Below are positions 13,635 through 22,140 of a stretch of 29,099 nucleotides of DNA, piece by piece. Each line of letters begins with the position of its first letter. Position 1 is the stretch's first letter. The DNA is taken from the NCBI GenBank assembly GCA_947426265.1, contig CANEDJ010000015.1, positions 1-29,099 of the forward strand, in the 5' to 3' direction. The notes beneath the pieces are model-generated. The model searched no databases and was not told the origin of the DNA. It saw only the letters and a program-made list of their open reading frames with translations. The translations under genes were made by a program, and so were the position numbers. The DNA is from MGBC102946 sp022793145. Lineage in GTDB: Bacteria; Bacillota_I; Bacilli_A; RF39; UBA660.

Positions 13635-15355
13635 GTAAAGAAATGAATATAGAAATAAATTTAGATTCAAAAAATTGTACAGTTGGATTAAAAAAATTAA
13701 ATAATCAATTAATAGGAGTAACGAATTCAATAGCAGAAACTACAAATCAGTGCGCTTTATTTAAAGATGGAGCATCTACTGCTATAAAAAGAGTCACACA
13801 TGCTTCTAGTTCCTTGAAAGAATTTCCTGAAGTTTTAAATACTATAAGTAATAATAGCTCAAGATTGTCTAATAATATAGGAAATGTAGATACAAGTCTT
13901 TATCAATTGTCGGCTTCGATTCAGGCTACAAAAAATAATAGTATAAATTGGGGAGAAGTATTGTCTACCATTTCTGAAGTATCAGAAGTCATATCTTCTA
14001 TATCAGGAGTAATATCATTTATTCCTGGAAAGATAGGAGCAGCAGCAAAAGTTATATCCGCTGTTAGTGGTGGTATTAGTGCTTTAACCGGATTTGCTGC
14101 TGAATTTGTAAAAACTTCTTCACAAATGACGAATGGTTCTTATAATGTGGTAGAATCATTAGGAATATTGCAGCAAATTTCTAAAGAAAATTTGGAACTT
14201 GATTTAGCACAAATTAGTAGAACACAAGAATTAAGCACAGAATTAGGAACTTTAGTAGATACAAATGGAAAAGTAAAGGTTGGATATGAAGAGAGAGCCA
14301 ATTCTATTTTAGTAAATTTAAATGAAGCATGCGGAACAGAATATCAGTTAATTGATGGAGTAATTACAAAAAATGGAGAACAAGTTACATCTTACCAGGA
14401 AGTAAAAGATTCGATAGAAAGTATTATTACTATAAGAAAGGCACAATCTGTTCTTAATGCGTTTGAGGCGGAATATAATACTAATTTATTAGCCCAAAAA
14501 GATTTAGTAGGACAAATCAATGAGGAACAGGAAAGGCATAAAACTAAATTAGAAGAAATTTCTGGACATTATGAGGAATATTTAGATCAGGGGATGAGCG
14601 CATATGATGCGATGAAAAAATGTGAAAGTGAAGCAAATACAGAAACTGAAAGACATAGAAAATCTTTACAAGATTTACAAGGACAATATGATAGCAACCA
14701 TAAAAGTGTTGAAAAGTGGGAAAATTTACAAGCAGCAGTAATAAGTGGAAATGTAGAAGAAGCCGAGAGACTTACAAAAGGATTTGTAGATACATCTTCT
14801 ACTAGTTATGATACTTTATTCAAAGATTTGAGTACATCTTCTTCTATCACAAAGCAGGAATTTGATGAAATATTTAAAGATATAACTAAAACACATACTT
14901 TAAAATTGGATGCGGATACAGAAAAAGCTTGCAGAAATATTATCTGTATGCCAGATAAGATAGGAACAATTAATGTTCGAACTCAATATACTCCATATCA
15001 TTTCTATAATGATAAAAATTATAAAGAAAAAGGTGGAGTTTATGTAAATGGCTCATGGTCAAGTATTCCACAATATGCAAATGGTGGGTTACCAAATCAT
15101 GGAACAATGTTTATTGCAGGGGAAAGAGGAGCTGAAATAGTAGGACATATTAATGGAAGAACAGAAGTCTTAAATCGTTCTCAAATTGCTAGTTCAATAT
15201 ATACAGCAGTAGCAACAGCTATGAGTCAATATAGTGGAACAAATCAAGATATAAGAGTGTATGCAGAAGAAGGATTAATTGTAGAAAAAGTATCAAAAGG
15301 AATTAATCAGCATGTAAAACAGACTGGCTCATTGCCATTTGTTATTCCAATATAA
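13631..15355 (+). CDS. Tail tape measure protein, 574 aa
   Basis: The front is helical. Residues about 117-157 are a Gly/Ala/Ile-rich hydrophobic segment (FIPGKIGAAAKVISAVSGG), as in tape measures that insert into the membrane. A long helical middle follows, including the motif GKVKVGYEERANSIL common to Gram-positive phage tape measures. The end (about 493-574) carries FIAGERGAEIVGHINGRTE and finishes in SLPFVIPI. The length is short for a tape measure; at about 1.5 angstrom per residue the tail would be near 85 nm. The last 80 codons occur again as two decayed copies downstream, each beside a lipoprotein gene. Confidence 0.9.
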   Translation: MSKEMNIEINLDSKNCTVGLKKLNNQLIGVTNSIAETTNQCALFKDGASTAIKRVTHASSSLKEFPEVLNTISNNSSRLSNNIGNVDTSLYQLSASIQATKNNSINWGEVLSTISEVSEVISSISGVISFIPGKIGAAAKVISAVSGGISALTGFAAEFVKTSSQMTNGSYNVVESLGILQQISKENLELDLAQISRTQELSTELGTLVDTNGKVKVGYEERANSILVNLNEACGTEYQLIDGVITKNGEQVTSYQEVKDSIESIITIRKAQSVLNAFEAEYNTNLLAQKDLVGQINEEQERHKTKLEEISGHYEEYLDQGMSAYDAMKKCESEANTETERHRKSLQDLQGQYDSNHKSVEKWENLQAAVISGNVEEAERLTKGFVDTSSTSYDTLFKDLSTSSSITKQEFDEIFKDITKTHTLKLDADTEKACRNIICMPDKIGTINVRTQYTPYHFYNDKNYKEKGGVYVNGSWSSIPQYANGGLPNHGTMFIAGERGAEIVGHINGRTEVLNRSQIASSIYTAVATAMSQYSGTNQDIRVYAEEGLIVEKVSKGINQHVKQTGSLPFVIPI

Positions 15356-15381
15356 AAAATAATATACATCTGTATATTATT
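15353..15381 (-). terminator. Minus-strand terminator of lipoprotein 1
   Basis: AATAATATAC (15358-15367) pairs with GTATATTATT (15372-15381). On the minus strand the stem is followed by a T-run that overlaps the tape-measure stop codon. There is no T-run on the plus strand, so tail transcription can pass. Confidence 0.75.
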
Positions 15382-15387
15382 AACTAG

Positions 15388-15771
15388 TTATTTTTCTGTT
15401 TCTGTACAGGAATAAGACTCTTTTGTATCATATTCTTTTAGCCATTCTTTATATGATTTTTCATAAGCATAATTTTTTAAAAGCATAGTTACGTTTTTAT
15501 CATTTCTAGTTATTATTAAAGTTTTTTTTGGATCATTTTTGCCTGTGGTAGATGAAGATTTTAATTCTTCTTCGTAATCTATAGCCGCAGAAAGTGAATC
15601 AAATGTACTTATATATTGGGCTTCGAGAAGGTAAACTTTATTTCCTTTACTATAAACTGTGACAATATTTTCCTCATCATAACGTTTGCAAACCGTGACT
15701 TTATCATATTTTTTTCCACAACCAGTAAATAATAGCAAACTACAAGCTGATAATAACAATAATTTTTTCAT
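15388..15771 (-). CDS. Lipoprotein 1 beside the tape-measure end, 127 aa
   Basis: A leader of two Lys and a hydrophobic core ends in the lipobox LFTGC with lipidated C18. The mature 110 residues are charged, with a patch KGNKVYLLEA that faintly resembles lipoprotein 3 (VKGKVYLLSL). It should be anchored on the outer face of the membrane. GGAGG lies 9 bases before the ATG, and a minus-strand promoter is upstream. It is transcribed towards the tape-measure gene. In phage TP-J34 a lipoprotein blocks DNA entry by acting on the tape measure; the location here suggests a similar exclusion or self-protection role, which is inference. Confidence 0.85.
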   Translation of the reverse strand: MKKLLLLSACSLLLFTGCGKKYDKVTVCKRYDEENIVTVYSKGNKVYLLEAQYISTFDSLSAAIDYEEELKSSSTTGKNDPKKTLIITRNDKNVTMLLKNYAYEKSYKEWLKEYDTKESYSCTETEK

Positions 15772-15799
15772 AATTTTTTTCCTCCATAATTATGTATAA

Positions 15800-15828
15800 A
15801 TCATATCATAATATATGAAAAAAGTAAA
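15800..15828 (-). promoter_or_regulatory. Minus-strand promoter of lipoprotein 1
   Basis: On the minus strand TTTACT and TATGAT are 17 bp apart. The sequence is almost the same as the promoter at 17181-17209, so the two cassettes share their control region. Confidence 0.75.
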
Positions 15829-15872
15829 CGAATGTTGAAATAATAAATGGGCTTATATTGGGCGACAAAAAA

Positions 15873-16121
15873 ATATTTATAGCAGAGGAAAGAGGAGCAG
15901 AAATAGTAGGACATATTAATGGAGGAACTGAAGTTTTAAATAAATCTCAAATAGCAAGTACAAATACACAGCAGTAGCAACAGCTATGAGAGAGTATAGT
16001 GGAACAAATCAGGATATAAGAGTGTATACAGAAGAAGGGATTAATTGTAGAAGAAGTATCAAAGGGAATTAATCAACATGTAAAACAAACAGCTGTGTGT
16101 CCTATAAGGATTCCAATATAA
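15873..16121 (+). pseudogene. Decayed copy of the tape-measure 3' end (copy B)
   Basis: This is homologous to the last 80 codons of the tape measure, from the FIAGERGAEIVG region (here FIAEERGAEIVG) to the terminal isoleucine and TAA. A 1-base loss near 15960 breaks the frame, an extra base at about 16035-16040 breaks it again, and the last 30 bases before ATTCCAATATAA have diverged. There is no start codon. It is flanked by lipoprotein 1 on the left and lipoproteins 2/3 on the right. Confidence 0.9.
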
Positions 16122-16142
16122 AAAGCTACTGTTGAGTAGCTT
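16120..16142 (-). terminator. Minus-strand terminator of the lipoprotein 2/3 operon
   Basis: AAGCTACT (16123-16130) pairs with AGTAGCTT (16135-16142) around GTTG. On the minus strand the T-run overlaps the end of tape-measure copy B, and the lipoprotein 2 stop lies in the stem. Confidence 0.75.
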
Positions 16143-16611
16143 CTAGGGATTTTATTATATCATCATATAATTTTTTCTCTTCATCTGCACTAAATTTTGT
16201 AGAAAGTCTAATAATAACTTTTCCTTTTTGATGAGTATATCCAGCAGTTTTTCCCCAACTGATTAAATAATCATATCGTTTTTTGGCATCTTTAGTATTT
16301 TCATAAGTTTCTATGGAACCTCCATAGGTGACACCTTTGTCACATGCATCTTGAGTATCACTTTCTGATGTTACATCGGTTTCAGAATGGGTAAAATATA
16401 ATGCTCCATTATATCCACCTTTTCCATCATTTAGGTTTCCATTTGGATCATGATTAGGAGTTACCATACAAATGCTAGAAATATCTTTTATATTAGTCAG
16501 ACTATTTTTAATAGTATTAATATTGGGATTATTAAAATAATTTTCTTTTCGTTCTCCACATCCTGTAAATAACAACAAACAACAAAATGTAAATAAAACA
16601 GATTTCTTCAT
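16126..16611 (-). CDS. Lipoprotein 2, 161 aa
   Basis: The leader MKKSVLFTFCCLLLFTGC has lipidated C18. The mature part is Asp/Asn/Thr-rich, has two further Cys (in SICMV and DACDKG) that could form a disulphide, and ends in a helical acidic segment. A ribosome site AAGGAGAAAAGG precedes the ATG. It lies 16 bases downstream of lipoprotein 3 on the same strand, so the two form an operon under the promoter at 17181-17209. Unlike the other lipoproteins it shares no clear similarity with them beyond the leader. Confidence 0.85.
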   Translation of the reverse strand: MKKSVLFTFCCLLLFTGCGERKENYFNNPNINTIKNSLTNIKDISSICMVTPNHDPNGNLNDGKGGYNGALYFTHSETDVTSESDTQDACDKGVTYGGSIETYENTKDAKKRYDYLISWGKTAGYTHQKGKVIIRLSTKFSADEEKKLYDDIIKSLEATQQ

Positions 16612-16627
16612 AAACCTTTTCTCCTTG

Positions 16628-17152
16628 TTAAAAAATCATAATGGTATAAAGATAATCGACTGGACTATGAATTTCAAAATTATCAATTGCACATTTTTGG
16701 ATATTCATATCAACTGCACATTTCTGTAATTCATTATATTGATATTGCTGAATATGTAATGTATCTAATTTCAAAAGAAATAAACGAGTATTTTTATAAT
16801 CTTCCGTAACTAGAGTTTTATCGTTTTCATCACTAGCAGCCGAAAGACTTAGAAGATAAACTTTTCCTTTAACATCAATTGCAATACTTAAGTTCATTTT
16901 ATCTTCTGTTTGATATTGATACGAAGTAGTTTCATCATCAGTATTCTCTTTTGTTTCTAGATATGTAAATTGTTGTTTAGAACCATTTTCTGAAAGCAGT
17001 TGATTTAATTGCTTAATCATATTATTGCTAGTTTCTAATTTAGTATCAATAGCTGGTTCTTTATTTTCTTGATTATTATCAATAGGCTTCTTTTCACTAC
17101 AACCTGTAAATAAAAATAAACTACAAAGCGTTAATAAAATAAGTTTTTTCAT
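16628..17152 (-). CDS. Lipoprotein 3, 174 aa
   Basis: I start at ATG 17152, which has AGGAGG 10 bases upstream and gives the leader MKKLILLTLCSLFLFTGC with lipidated C18. A longer frame reaching 17377 runs antisense through tape-measure copy C and is rejected. After a Glu/Asn-rich linker (19-45) comes a domain with QYQTEDKMNLSIAIDVKGKVYLL and a late Cys pair (KCAVDMNIQKC). First gene of the two-gene lipoprotein unit. Its surface location next to the tape-measure copies suggests the same exclusion or immunity role. Confidence 0.85.
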   Translation of the reverse strand: MKKLILLTLCSLFLFTGCSEKKPIDNNQENKEPAIDTKLETSNNMIKQLNQLLSENGSKQQFTYLETKENTDDETTSYQYQTEDKMNLSIAIDVKGKVYLLSLSAASDENDKTLVTEDYKNTRLFLLKLDTLHIQQYQYNELQKCAVDMNIQKCAIDNFEIHSPVDYLYTIMIF

Positions 17153-17180
17153 AATGTTTTTCCTCCTATTCATTAAAATA

Positions 17181-17209
17181 ATCATATCATAATATATGAT
17201 AAAAGTAAA
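17181..17209 (-). promoter_or_regulatory. Minus-strand promoter of the lipoprotein 3/2 operon
   Basis: TTTACT and TATGAT on the minus strand, 17 bp apart, almost base for base the same as the lipoprotein 1 promoter. Confidence 0.75.
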
Positions 17210-17264
17210 TGAATATTGAGTAGACAAAAAGCTAGAGAAATAGATGATAGTAAGAAAATACATG

Positions 17265-17485
17265 GAATTTGTTGGACATATTAATGGAAGAACTGAAGTT
17301 TTAAATAAATCACAAATAGCAAGTACAAATACACAGCAGCAGCAACAGCTATGAGAGAGTATAGTGGAACAAATCAAGATATAAGAGTGTATGCAGAAGA
17401 AGGATTAATTGTAGAAAAGGTATCAAAAGGAATTAATCAACATGTGAAACAAACAGGTTCATTACCTTTTGTTATTCCAATATAA
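17265..17485 (+). pseudogene. Decayed copy of the tape-measure 3' end (copy C)
   Basis: Homologous to the last 70 or so codons of the tape measure and very similar over its final 130 bases, including TTTGTTATTCCAATATAA. It carries the same 1-base loss after GCAAGTACAAATACACAG as copy B, but not the later insertion of B. There is no start codon or ribosome site. It is followed by lipoprotein 4 on the minus strand. Confidence 0.9.
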
Positions 17486-17511
17486 AAAATAATATGCAAA
17501 AACATATTATT
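17484..17511 (-). terminator. Minus-strand terminator of lipoprotein 4
   Basis: AATAATATG (17488-17496) pairs with CATATTATT (17503-17511) around a 6-nt loop. On the minus strand the T-run covers the stop of tape-measure copy C. The layout is the same as the terminator after the intact tape measure. Confidence 0.75.
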
Positions 17512-17527
17512 AATACTATTTTTAAAT

Positions 17528-17755
17528 CTATTGTGCAGTAGAATCTTTAACACATTCTTTGTATCCTGACTCATCAAAAAATAATTCCATACCATCAAAT
17601 TCAGCATTAGCACAATTATTATTTTCCCATTTTCCACCATATTGTTGGCAACAACTTTTTTTCACTGTATTTGTAACATCATTTTCTATTTTCTTTTCAC
17701 CACAACCAGTAAATAAAAATAAGCTACAAATTACTAACAAACTAAACTTTTTCAT
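17528..17755 (-). CDS. Lipoprotein 4, 75 aa
   Basis: The leader ends in LFTGC with lipidated C18. The mature part is only 57 residues and has four Cys (SCCQQYGG, NNCAN, YKECVK), probably two disulphides. AGGAGG lies upstream of the ATG, with a promoter at 17776-17804. The short, Cys-rich mature domain is unlike lipoproteins 1-3. It is the last lipoprotein before the distal tail gene and is divergent from it. Confidence 0.82.
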   Translation of the reverse strand: MKKFSLLVICSLFLFTGCGEKKIENDVTNTVKKSCCQQYGGKWENNNCANAEFDGMELFFDESGYKECVKDSTAQ

Positions 17756-17775
17756 CTCTTTCCTCCTATATTTTT

Positions 17776-17804
17776 ATTGTATCAAAGTTTATTAGAAAAA
17801 GAAA
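17776..17804 (-). promoter_or_regulatory. Minus-strand promoter of lipoprotein 4
   Basis: TTTCTT and TACAAT on the minus strand with a 17-bp spacer. This differs from the shared promoter of the other two lipoprotein units. Confidence 0.55.
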
Positions 17805-17816
17805 GATGGTGAATTT

Positions 17817-18254
17817 ATGATAAAAGAATTTATAAATGGAAATTATCACTATATATTAGGAAGTCCAGCCACTGTAATATCAAAAGTAAAAATCAATGGT
17901 GTTGACATTTCTAAATATTTAACCAATGAATCAAAAATCGGTTGGTATGATGTAACAAGCGATTCAAATGCTACCAATGCAGATGGAACCATGGTATTTA
18001 ATGTCATCAATACAAAATACCGTTTGGACTTAGTTACAAGACCATTATTAGAATATGAACTAATCGATTTTTATAAAGAAATACTAGAAAATCCCACTGT
18101 AACAATTGATTTCTATAATCCTTTTACAGGAACTTGGAAACAAATCAGATGTTATAGAGGAGATAGAGGGGTGCAAGCAATGTACCCAATTGAAACACCA
18201 GAGGATAGAGTAGAACTATATAGTCCTATCTCACAATCCTTTATAGAACTGTAG
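17817..18254 (+). CDS. Distal-tail-like phage protein, 145 aa
   Basis: A beta-rich 145-residue protein between the tape-measure region and the tail hub. The pattern KVKINGVDI near the front and GDRGVQAMYPIE near the end recalls the small DUF6711-type tail proteins of Clostridium and Erysipelotrichia phages, which occupy the place of the distal tail (Dit) protein. Such proteins join the tube to the baseplate. GGTGA serves as ribosome site. It is now separated from the tape measure by 2.4 kb of opposite-strand lipoprotein cassettes, so it is either reached by long read-through or has its own promoter. Confidence 0.6.
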   Translation: MIKEFINGNYHYILGSPATVISKVKINGVDISKYLTNESKIGWYDVTSDSNATNADGTMVFNVINTKYRLDLVTRPLLEYELIDFYKEILENPTVTIDFYNPFTGTWKQIRCYRGDRGVQAMYPIETPEDRVELYSPISQSFIEL

Positions 18255-18261
18255 GTGTTTT

Positions 18262-20169
18262 ATGAATGATTTTATAGAAGCGTGTAAAAAAGGCGCAAAT
18301 AAAGATAGACTTGGAATATTAAAAATAGGGGAAAAAGAGATAACAGGAAGTGATTCTTTAAAAAGTTTTACAGTAGAAGAAGGTTGTTATGTAGATGGTT
18401 CTATAATAGGAGCTATCTATATCAAATGTTTGACAGGTGAATTTGTAAATTTAAATGAAAGCTTGTTAGAAAAGAAAATTGAAGCAAAAGTAGAAATCAA
18501 AGGAAATGAAACGGTTTGTCACTTAGGAAATTATATTGTAGAAAAACCAAAAGATGAAAAAACTTCAAGTTTTAGTAGTATCAAAGCTTATGATTATTTG
18601 ATAGATAAAATAGATGAAAAATATGTATGTGGAATTAACTATGAAGAACAAGATGAAACAAACAAAATATGTGTATCTGATTTATATCAAGATATTTGTA
18701 GAAACTTAGGTTTAACTCCTAAAACAATTGAATTTTTAAATAGTGATATTGAAATACTCAATAATCCATTTACCAATAATGAAACCAATAGAACTGTTTT
18801 AAAAGCAATTGCAACAGTCGCTTGTTCTTTTGTAGTAATAGATGAAAATAATCAAATTGATTTATCTTGGTTAAGTGACACTTTAGATTATACATTTTTG
18901 AAAAGTGATTATTCTACTTTAGAAAGCAATGATACTGTTTTAGGACCTATCAATACGGTGGTTTTAAAAAATCGCGAAGTGGATGATGAAAACGTTACAA
19001 AAAAAGCAGAAAATGTAGAAATAGAGCGTTCTATTGTGATTAGCGAGGACTATATTTTGTATGATGCAGAATTAAGAAAAAAGGCAATTGATAAAATCTT
19101 TGAACGATTAAATGGACTTACTTATGTAGATATGAAGTTAACAACTTATTATGGAAAACCATTTTTAAAAATGGGTTCAAAAATAAAGATAGAAACAGAT
19201 AATGGATTTCTAGAAACTTATGTTTTAAAACATCAATTTACATTTAATGGTGCTTTTACAAGTACCATAGAAAGTCCATTAGAAACAGAACAAGAAATTA
19301 AAACAAAACAAAATGTTACTTTAAAAGAAGCATTAAAAAATACACAAATTATAGTAGATAAGCAAAATCAAAAAATAGAAGCAATTGTAAAAGAAGTTGA
19401 TATATCAAATGGAGCAATTTTAGAAATGCAAAATACGATTGTTCAGAATAAAGAAGAAACGACTAATTTAATTAGTCAAACAGGTGGAAGCAATTTACTT
19501 TTAAACTCCCAATTTTATCAAGAAGCTGATAGATGGGAAAAAAGTGAAGAAATCGATTTTAAAGTAATTACAGGAAATGTTGATATAGAACAAAATACAA
19601 TTACCAAATCAGAATTGTTATTGAAAAATGGTATTTTGTCTCAAGAGTTTTCTATGATGAATCAAAAAGATTACACTATCTCATTGAAATATAAAAAAGA
19701 AGGTTTAAATCAAAAAGAATCGGGAATTAGAATTTATAAAACAGACAATTCTTATTTTGAAATTTTAAAGACAACTCTTCCTATGACTTCAAGAAAAAAT
19801 TTTTCCTATACTTTTAGAGCTCCGATGGGAGCTACTAAAATAGAAATTTATACAAATGATGATGATTTTTATATTAGTGATTTGATTGTTCAAAGTGGAA
19901 CAAGTACAGAATGGAGTCCAAATGCTGTAGAAACAAGAGGTTTAGGACATAAGCTATCTGGAAATGATTTAGAATTATATGATTTAGGCAATTCAAAAGA
20001 AAGTACAACTTTAGACTATAATAATTTAAATTTCTATCAAAATGACGTTTTGAAAGCAGAATATGGAAATAGCAATATGCTAGTAGAAAAAGCAAGAATT
20101 AAAAGCAATGCAAACATTTGTGGAATTACCTATATCAACATAGATGATGACAATGTCATTGTGAATTAG
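18262..20169 (+). CDS. Tail-associated hub protein (Tal-like), 635 aa
   Basis: Residues 1 to about 345 match the hub part of siphophage tail-associated proteins (gp44/Tal-like baseplate fold): an N-terminal beta region, then a mixed domain ending in LKHQFTFNGAFTSTIE. A coiled coil follows at about 350-405, then a jelly-roll carbohydrate-binding-like module at about 410-555 that starts GGSNLLLNSQFYQ and ends GTSTEWSPNA. A short end domain follows. I see no peptidase or lysozyme motif. The protein should plug the tip of the tube and carry the receptor-binding proteins. The gene is 7 bases after the previous stop. Confidence 0.75.
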   Translation: MNDFIEACKKGANKDRLGILKIGEKEITGSDSLKSFTVEEGCYVDGSIIGAIYIKCLTGEFVNLNESLLEKKIEAKVEIKGNETVCHLGNYIVEKPKDEKTSSFSSIKAYDYLIDKIDEKYVCGINYEEQDETNKICVSDLYQDICRNLGLTPKTIEFLNSDIEILNNPFTNNETNRTVLKAIATVACSFVVIDENNQIDLSWLSDTLDYTFLKSDYSTLESNDTVLGPINTVVLKNREVDDENVTKKAENVEIERSIVISEDYILYDAELRKKAIDKIFERLNGLTYVDMKLTTYYGKPFLKMGSKIKIETDNGFLETYVLKHQFTFNGAFTSTIESPLETEQEIKTKQNVTLKEALKNTQIIVDKQNQKIEAIVKEVDISNGAILEMQNTIVQNKEETTNLISQTGGSNLLLNSQFYQEADRWEKSEEIDFKVITGNVDIEQNTITKSELLLKNGILSQEFSMMNQKDYTISLKYKKEGLNQKESGIRIYKTDNSYFEILKTTLPMTSRKNFSYTFRAPMGATKIEIYTNDDDFYISDLIVQSGTSTEWSPNAVETRGLGHKLSGNDLELYDLGNSKESTTLDYNNLNFYQNDVLKAEYGNSNMLVEKARIKSNANICGITYINIDDDNVIVN

Positions 20170-20179
20170 AGGTGATAAT

Positions 20180-22138
20180 ATGGCGACATTATTAGGAACG
20201 AGTAATTTTAGTGGGCGATATGGAAGTCACTACTTTTACTCTGTTTATTATGATTATACACAAGATATAGTTAACAACAAAACGATTCTTACACTTTATG
20301 GATATATTGGTGGAGATAAATATGCAGATGGGAGTGGAAGTGCTCAAACTTGTTATATCGATGGAAGAGCGATTGGGTCTTTTACTTCTATTAAACCTAA
20401 TTCTAATGTATTAATTGGAAGTACAACAAAAGAAGTCAAACATAATTCAGATGGAACATTTCCAAATACTACAATTTCTGCTTATTGTAATACTTTATGG
20501 ACAAATGTAGATAATGCTTCTTTAAGTGCAACTTTAACATCAACACATATTAAATCGATTGCAAGAAAAAGTACTCTAGGAACAATTTCTAATTTTGTTT
20601 TTGATGAAAATGAAAATATTGGAATTCCTTTTATGGTGCCAATTGTGAAGCATTATAATGAATTTTATAATGTTCTTAAGATTTCATTAATGGATGATGT
20701 TACACAATGGTCTTTTATAACAACAAGAGAAAACTTCAATGGTGGAGAAATTGTATTTAGTGTAGAAGAATTACAAGCGATTTATAGGAGTATGAAGAAA
20801 TTGCAAAGAACTCGCTTTAAATTTGAATTAATTACTTATTCTAGTAGCAATAAAGTAAATACTATTGGAACTGATATTAACGAGAATGTATATGGAAGTA
20901 TATCTTTAGTTGGACTTTCTCCTACATTTAACATAGATTCTGTAGAATTTGAAGATGTTAATGTTAAAACTTTGGCTCTTACAGAAAATAAGAATATTTT
21001 CATAAAGAATTATTCAGATTTAAAAATCATATTTACAGAAAAGGGAACCGCAAATAAAGGAGCTCTTCTTGAAGATGGTTCATATGTAGCACAAGTAACA
21101 ACGCAAAGTGGTATAAAGACACAAGCATTAAATCATAGCGATATATTTCCAAAATCTCTTTTGTTCGAAAAAATCTCAGATAGTAAAGTTAGCCTTTTTG
21201 TATTTGATTCACGAAATCTTCGATATCCTACTTCAGATGTTTATCAGAATATTATACTTTGGGATTATCAAGAAATATCTTTTGATAGAAATACAAGCAA
21301 GGTATTTAGAACAAATAGTGTAGAAGAAGCAACTTTTTTACAATTAAAAGGAATTTATTATGATTTCTCAGAAAAACAGGGAGCAAACTTTATTACACAT
21401 GCTAATTTAAAATATAAAGAGAAGAATAGTCATTCAGATTTTATAGAAGTAGATATTACTTCCAATATTAGCTGTGAGAATGGAGAATTTTATTTAGATA
21501 ATTATAGTTTAGGAAATCTTGATGTAACAAAAGAGTATGAGGTTGTAATTGAAGTAAGTGATCAATTATCAACAACAAGTTTAAACTTAGATTTAAATAG
21601 CGCAGAACCATATCTTTGGCATATGAGGAAAAAGAAGATTATGGGAATTGGAGGAAAACCAGATACTGATTTAACAAAAGGTTCTCTTCACCTTTATGGA
21701 GATATTAAAGTAGAAGGAAAATATATGGATATATATCCAATTGGCTCTATCTATATGAGTGTTAATAATATCAATCCAAGTACATTATTTGGTGGAAATT
21801 GGGAGCAAATTAAAGATCGTTTTTTATTAAGTGCAGGAAATAGTTATGCTGCAGGAACAACAGGGGGAGAAGTTAATCACACCTTATCCATTAATGAAAT
21901 GCCTTCTCATACCCATAGTCAAAATCCTCACGGTCATTCGCAACATCCAAATACTTGGATGAACGTAGGTTCTTCACAAATACCAAGAACAGGAGGATAT
22001 TATTACGCAAATGCAGAGCATTCTGCGGATTATTGGACTGGAAGTACAACTGCAACTAATAACTATACAGGAGGAAATGCTCCTCATAACAATATGCCTC
22101 CTTATTTGGTAGTTTATGTTTGGAAACGGGTTTCATAG
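20180..22138 (+). CDS. DUF859-like minor structural protein with collar tip, 652 aa
   Basis: The front half resembles the siphophage DUF859 minor structural proteins (FSGRYGSHYFYSVYYDYTQD and an Asp/Ser-rich beta region). The last 135 residues (from about 517) are a phage tail collar domain. It starts IYPIGSIYMS, has the His-rich turn HTHSQNPHGHSQH (H577 and H579 first), and ends NNMPPYLVVYVWKR. His pairs of this type bind iron in the T4 short tail fibre gp12. The protein is therefore likely the main receptor-binding tip. The collar part is duplicated in the gene at 23530. GAGGTGATAAT is the ribosome site. Confidence 0.75.
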   Translation: MATLLGTSNFSGRYGSHYFYSVYYDYTQDIVNNKTILTLYGYIGGDKYADGSGSAQTCYIDGRAIGSFTSIKPNSNVLIGSTTKEVKHNSDGTFPNTTISAYCNTLWTNVDNASLSATLTSTHIKSIARKSTLGTISNFVFDENENIGIPFMVPIVKHYNEFYNVLKISLMDDVTQWSFITTRENFNGGEIVFSVEELQAIYRSMKKLQRTRFKFELITYSSSNKVNTIGTDINENVYGSISLVGLSPTFNIDSVEFEDVNVKTLALTENKNIFIKNYSDLKIIFTEKGTANKGALLEDGSYVAQVTTQSGIKTQALNHSDIFPKSLLFEKISDSKVSLFVFDSRNLRYPTSDVYQNIILWDYQEISFDRNTSKVFRTNSVEEATFLQLKGIYYDFSEKQGANFITHANLKYKEKNSHSDFIEVDITSNISCENGEFYLDNYSLGNLDVTKEYEVVIEVSDQLSTTSLNLDLNSAEPYLWHMRKKKIMGIGGKPDTDLTKGSLHLYGDIKVEGKYMDIYPIGSIYMSVNNINPSTLFGGNWEQIKDRFLLSAGNSYAAGTTGGEVNHTLSINEMPSHTHSQNPHGHSQHPNTWMNVGSSQIPRTGGYYYANAEHSADYWTGSTTATNNYTGGNAPHNNMPPYLVVYVWKRVS

Positions 22139-22140
22139 AT

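Noticed and set aside
17153..17377. A longer reading frame for lipoprotein 3 with a Cys-run front.
   Set aside because: It runs antisense through tape-measure copy C and across the shared promoter. ATG 17152 has AGGAGG and a proper lipoprotein leader.
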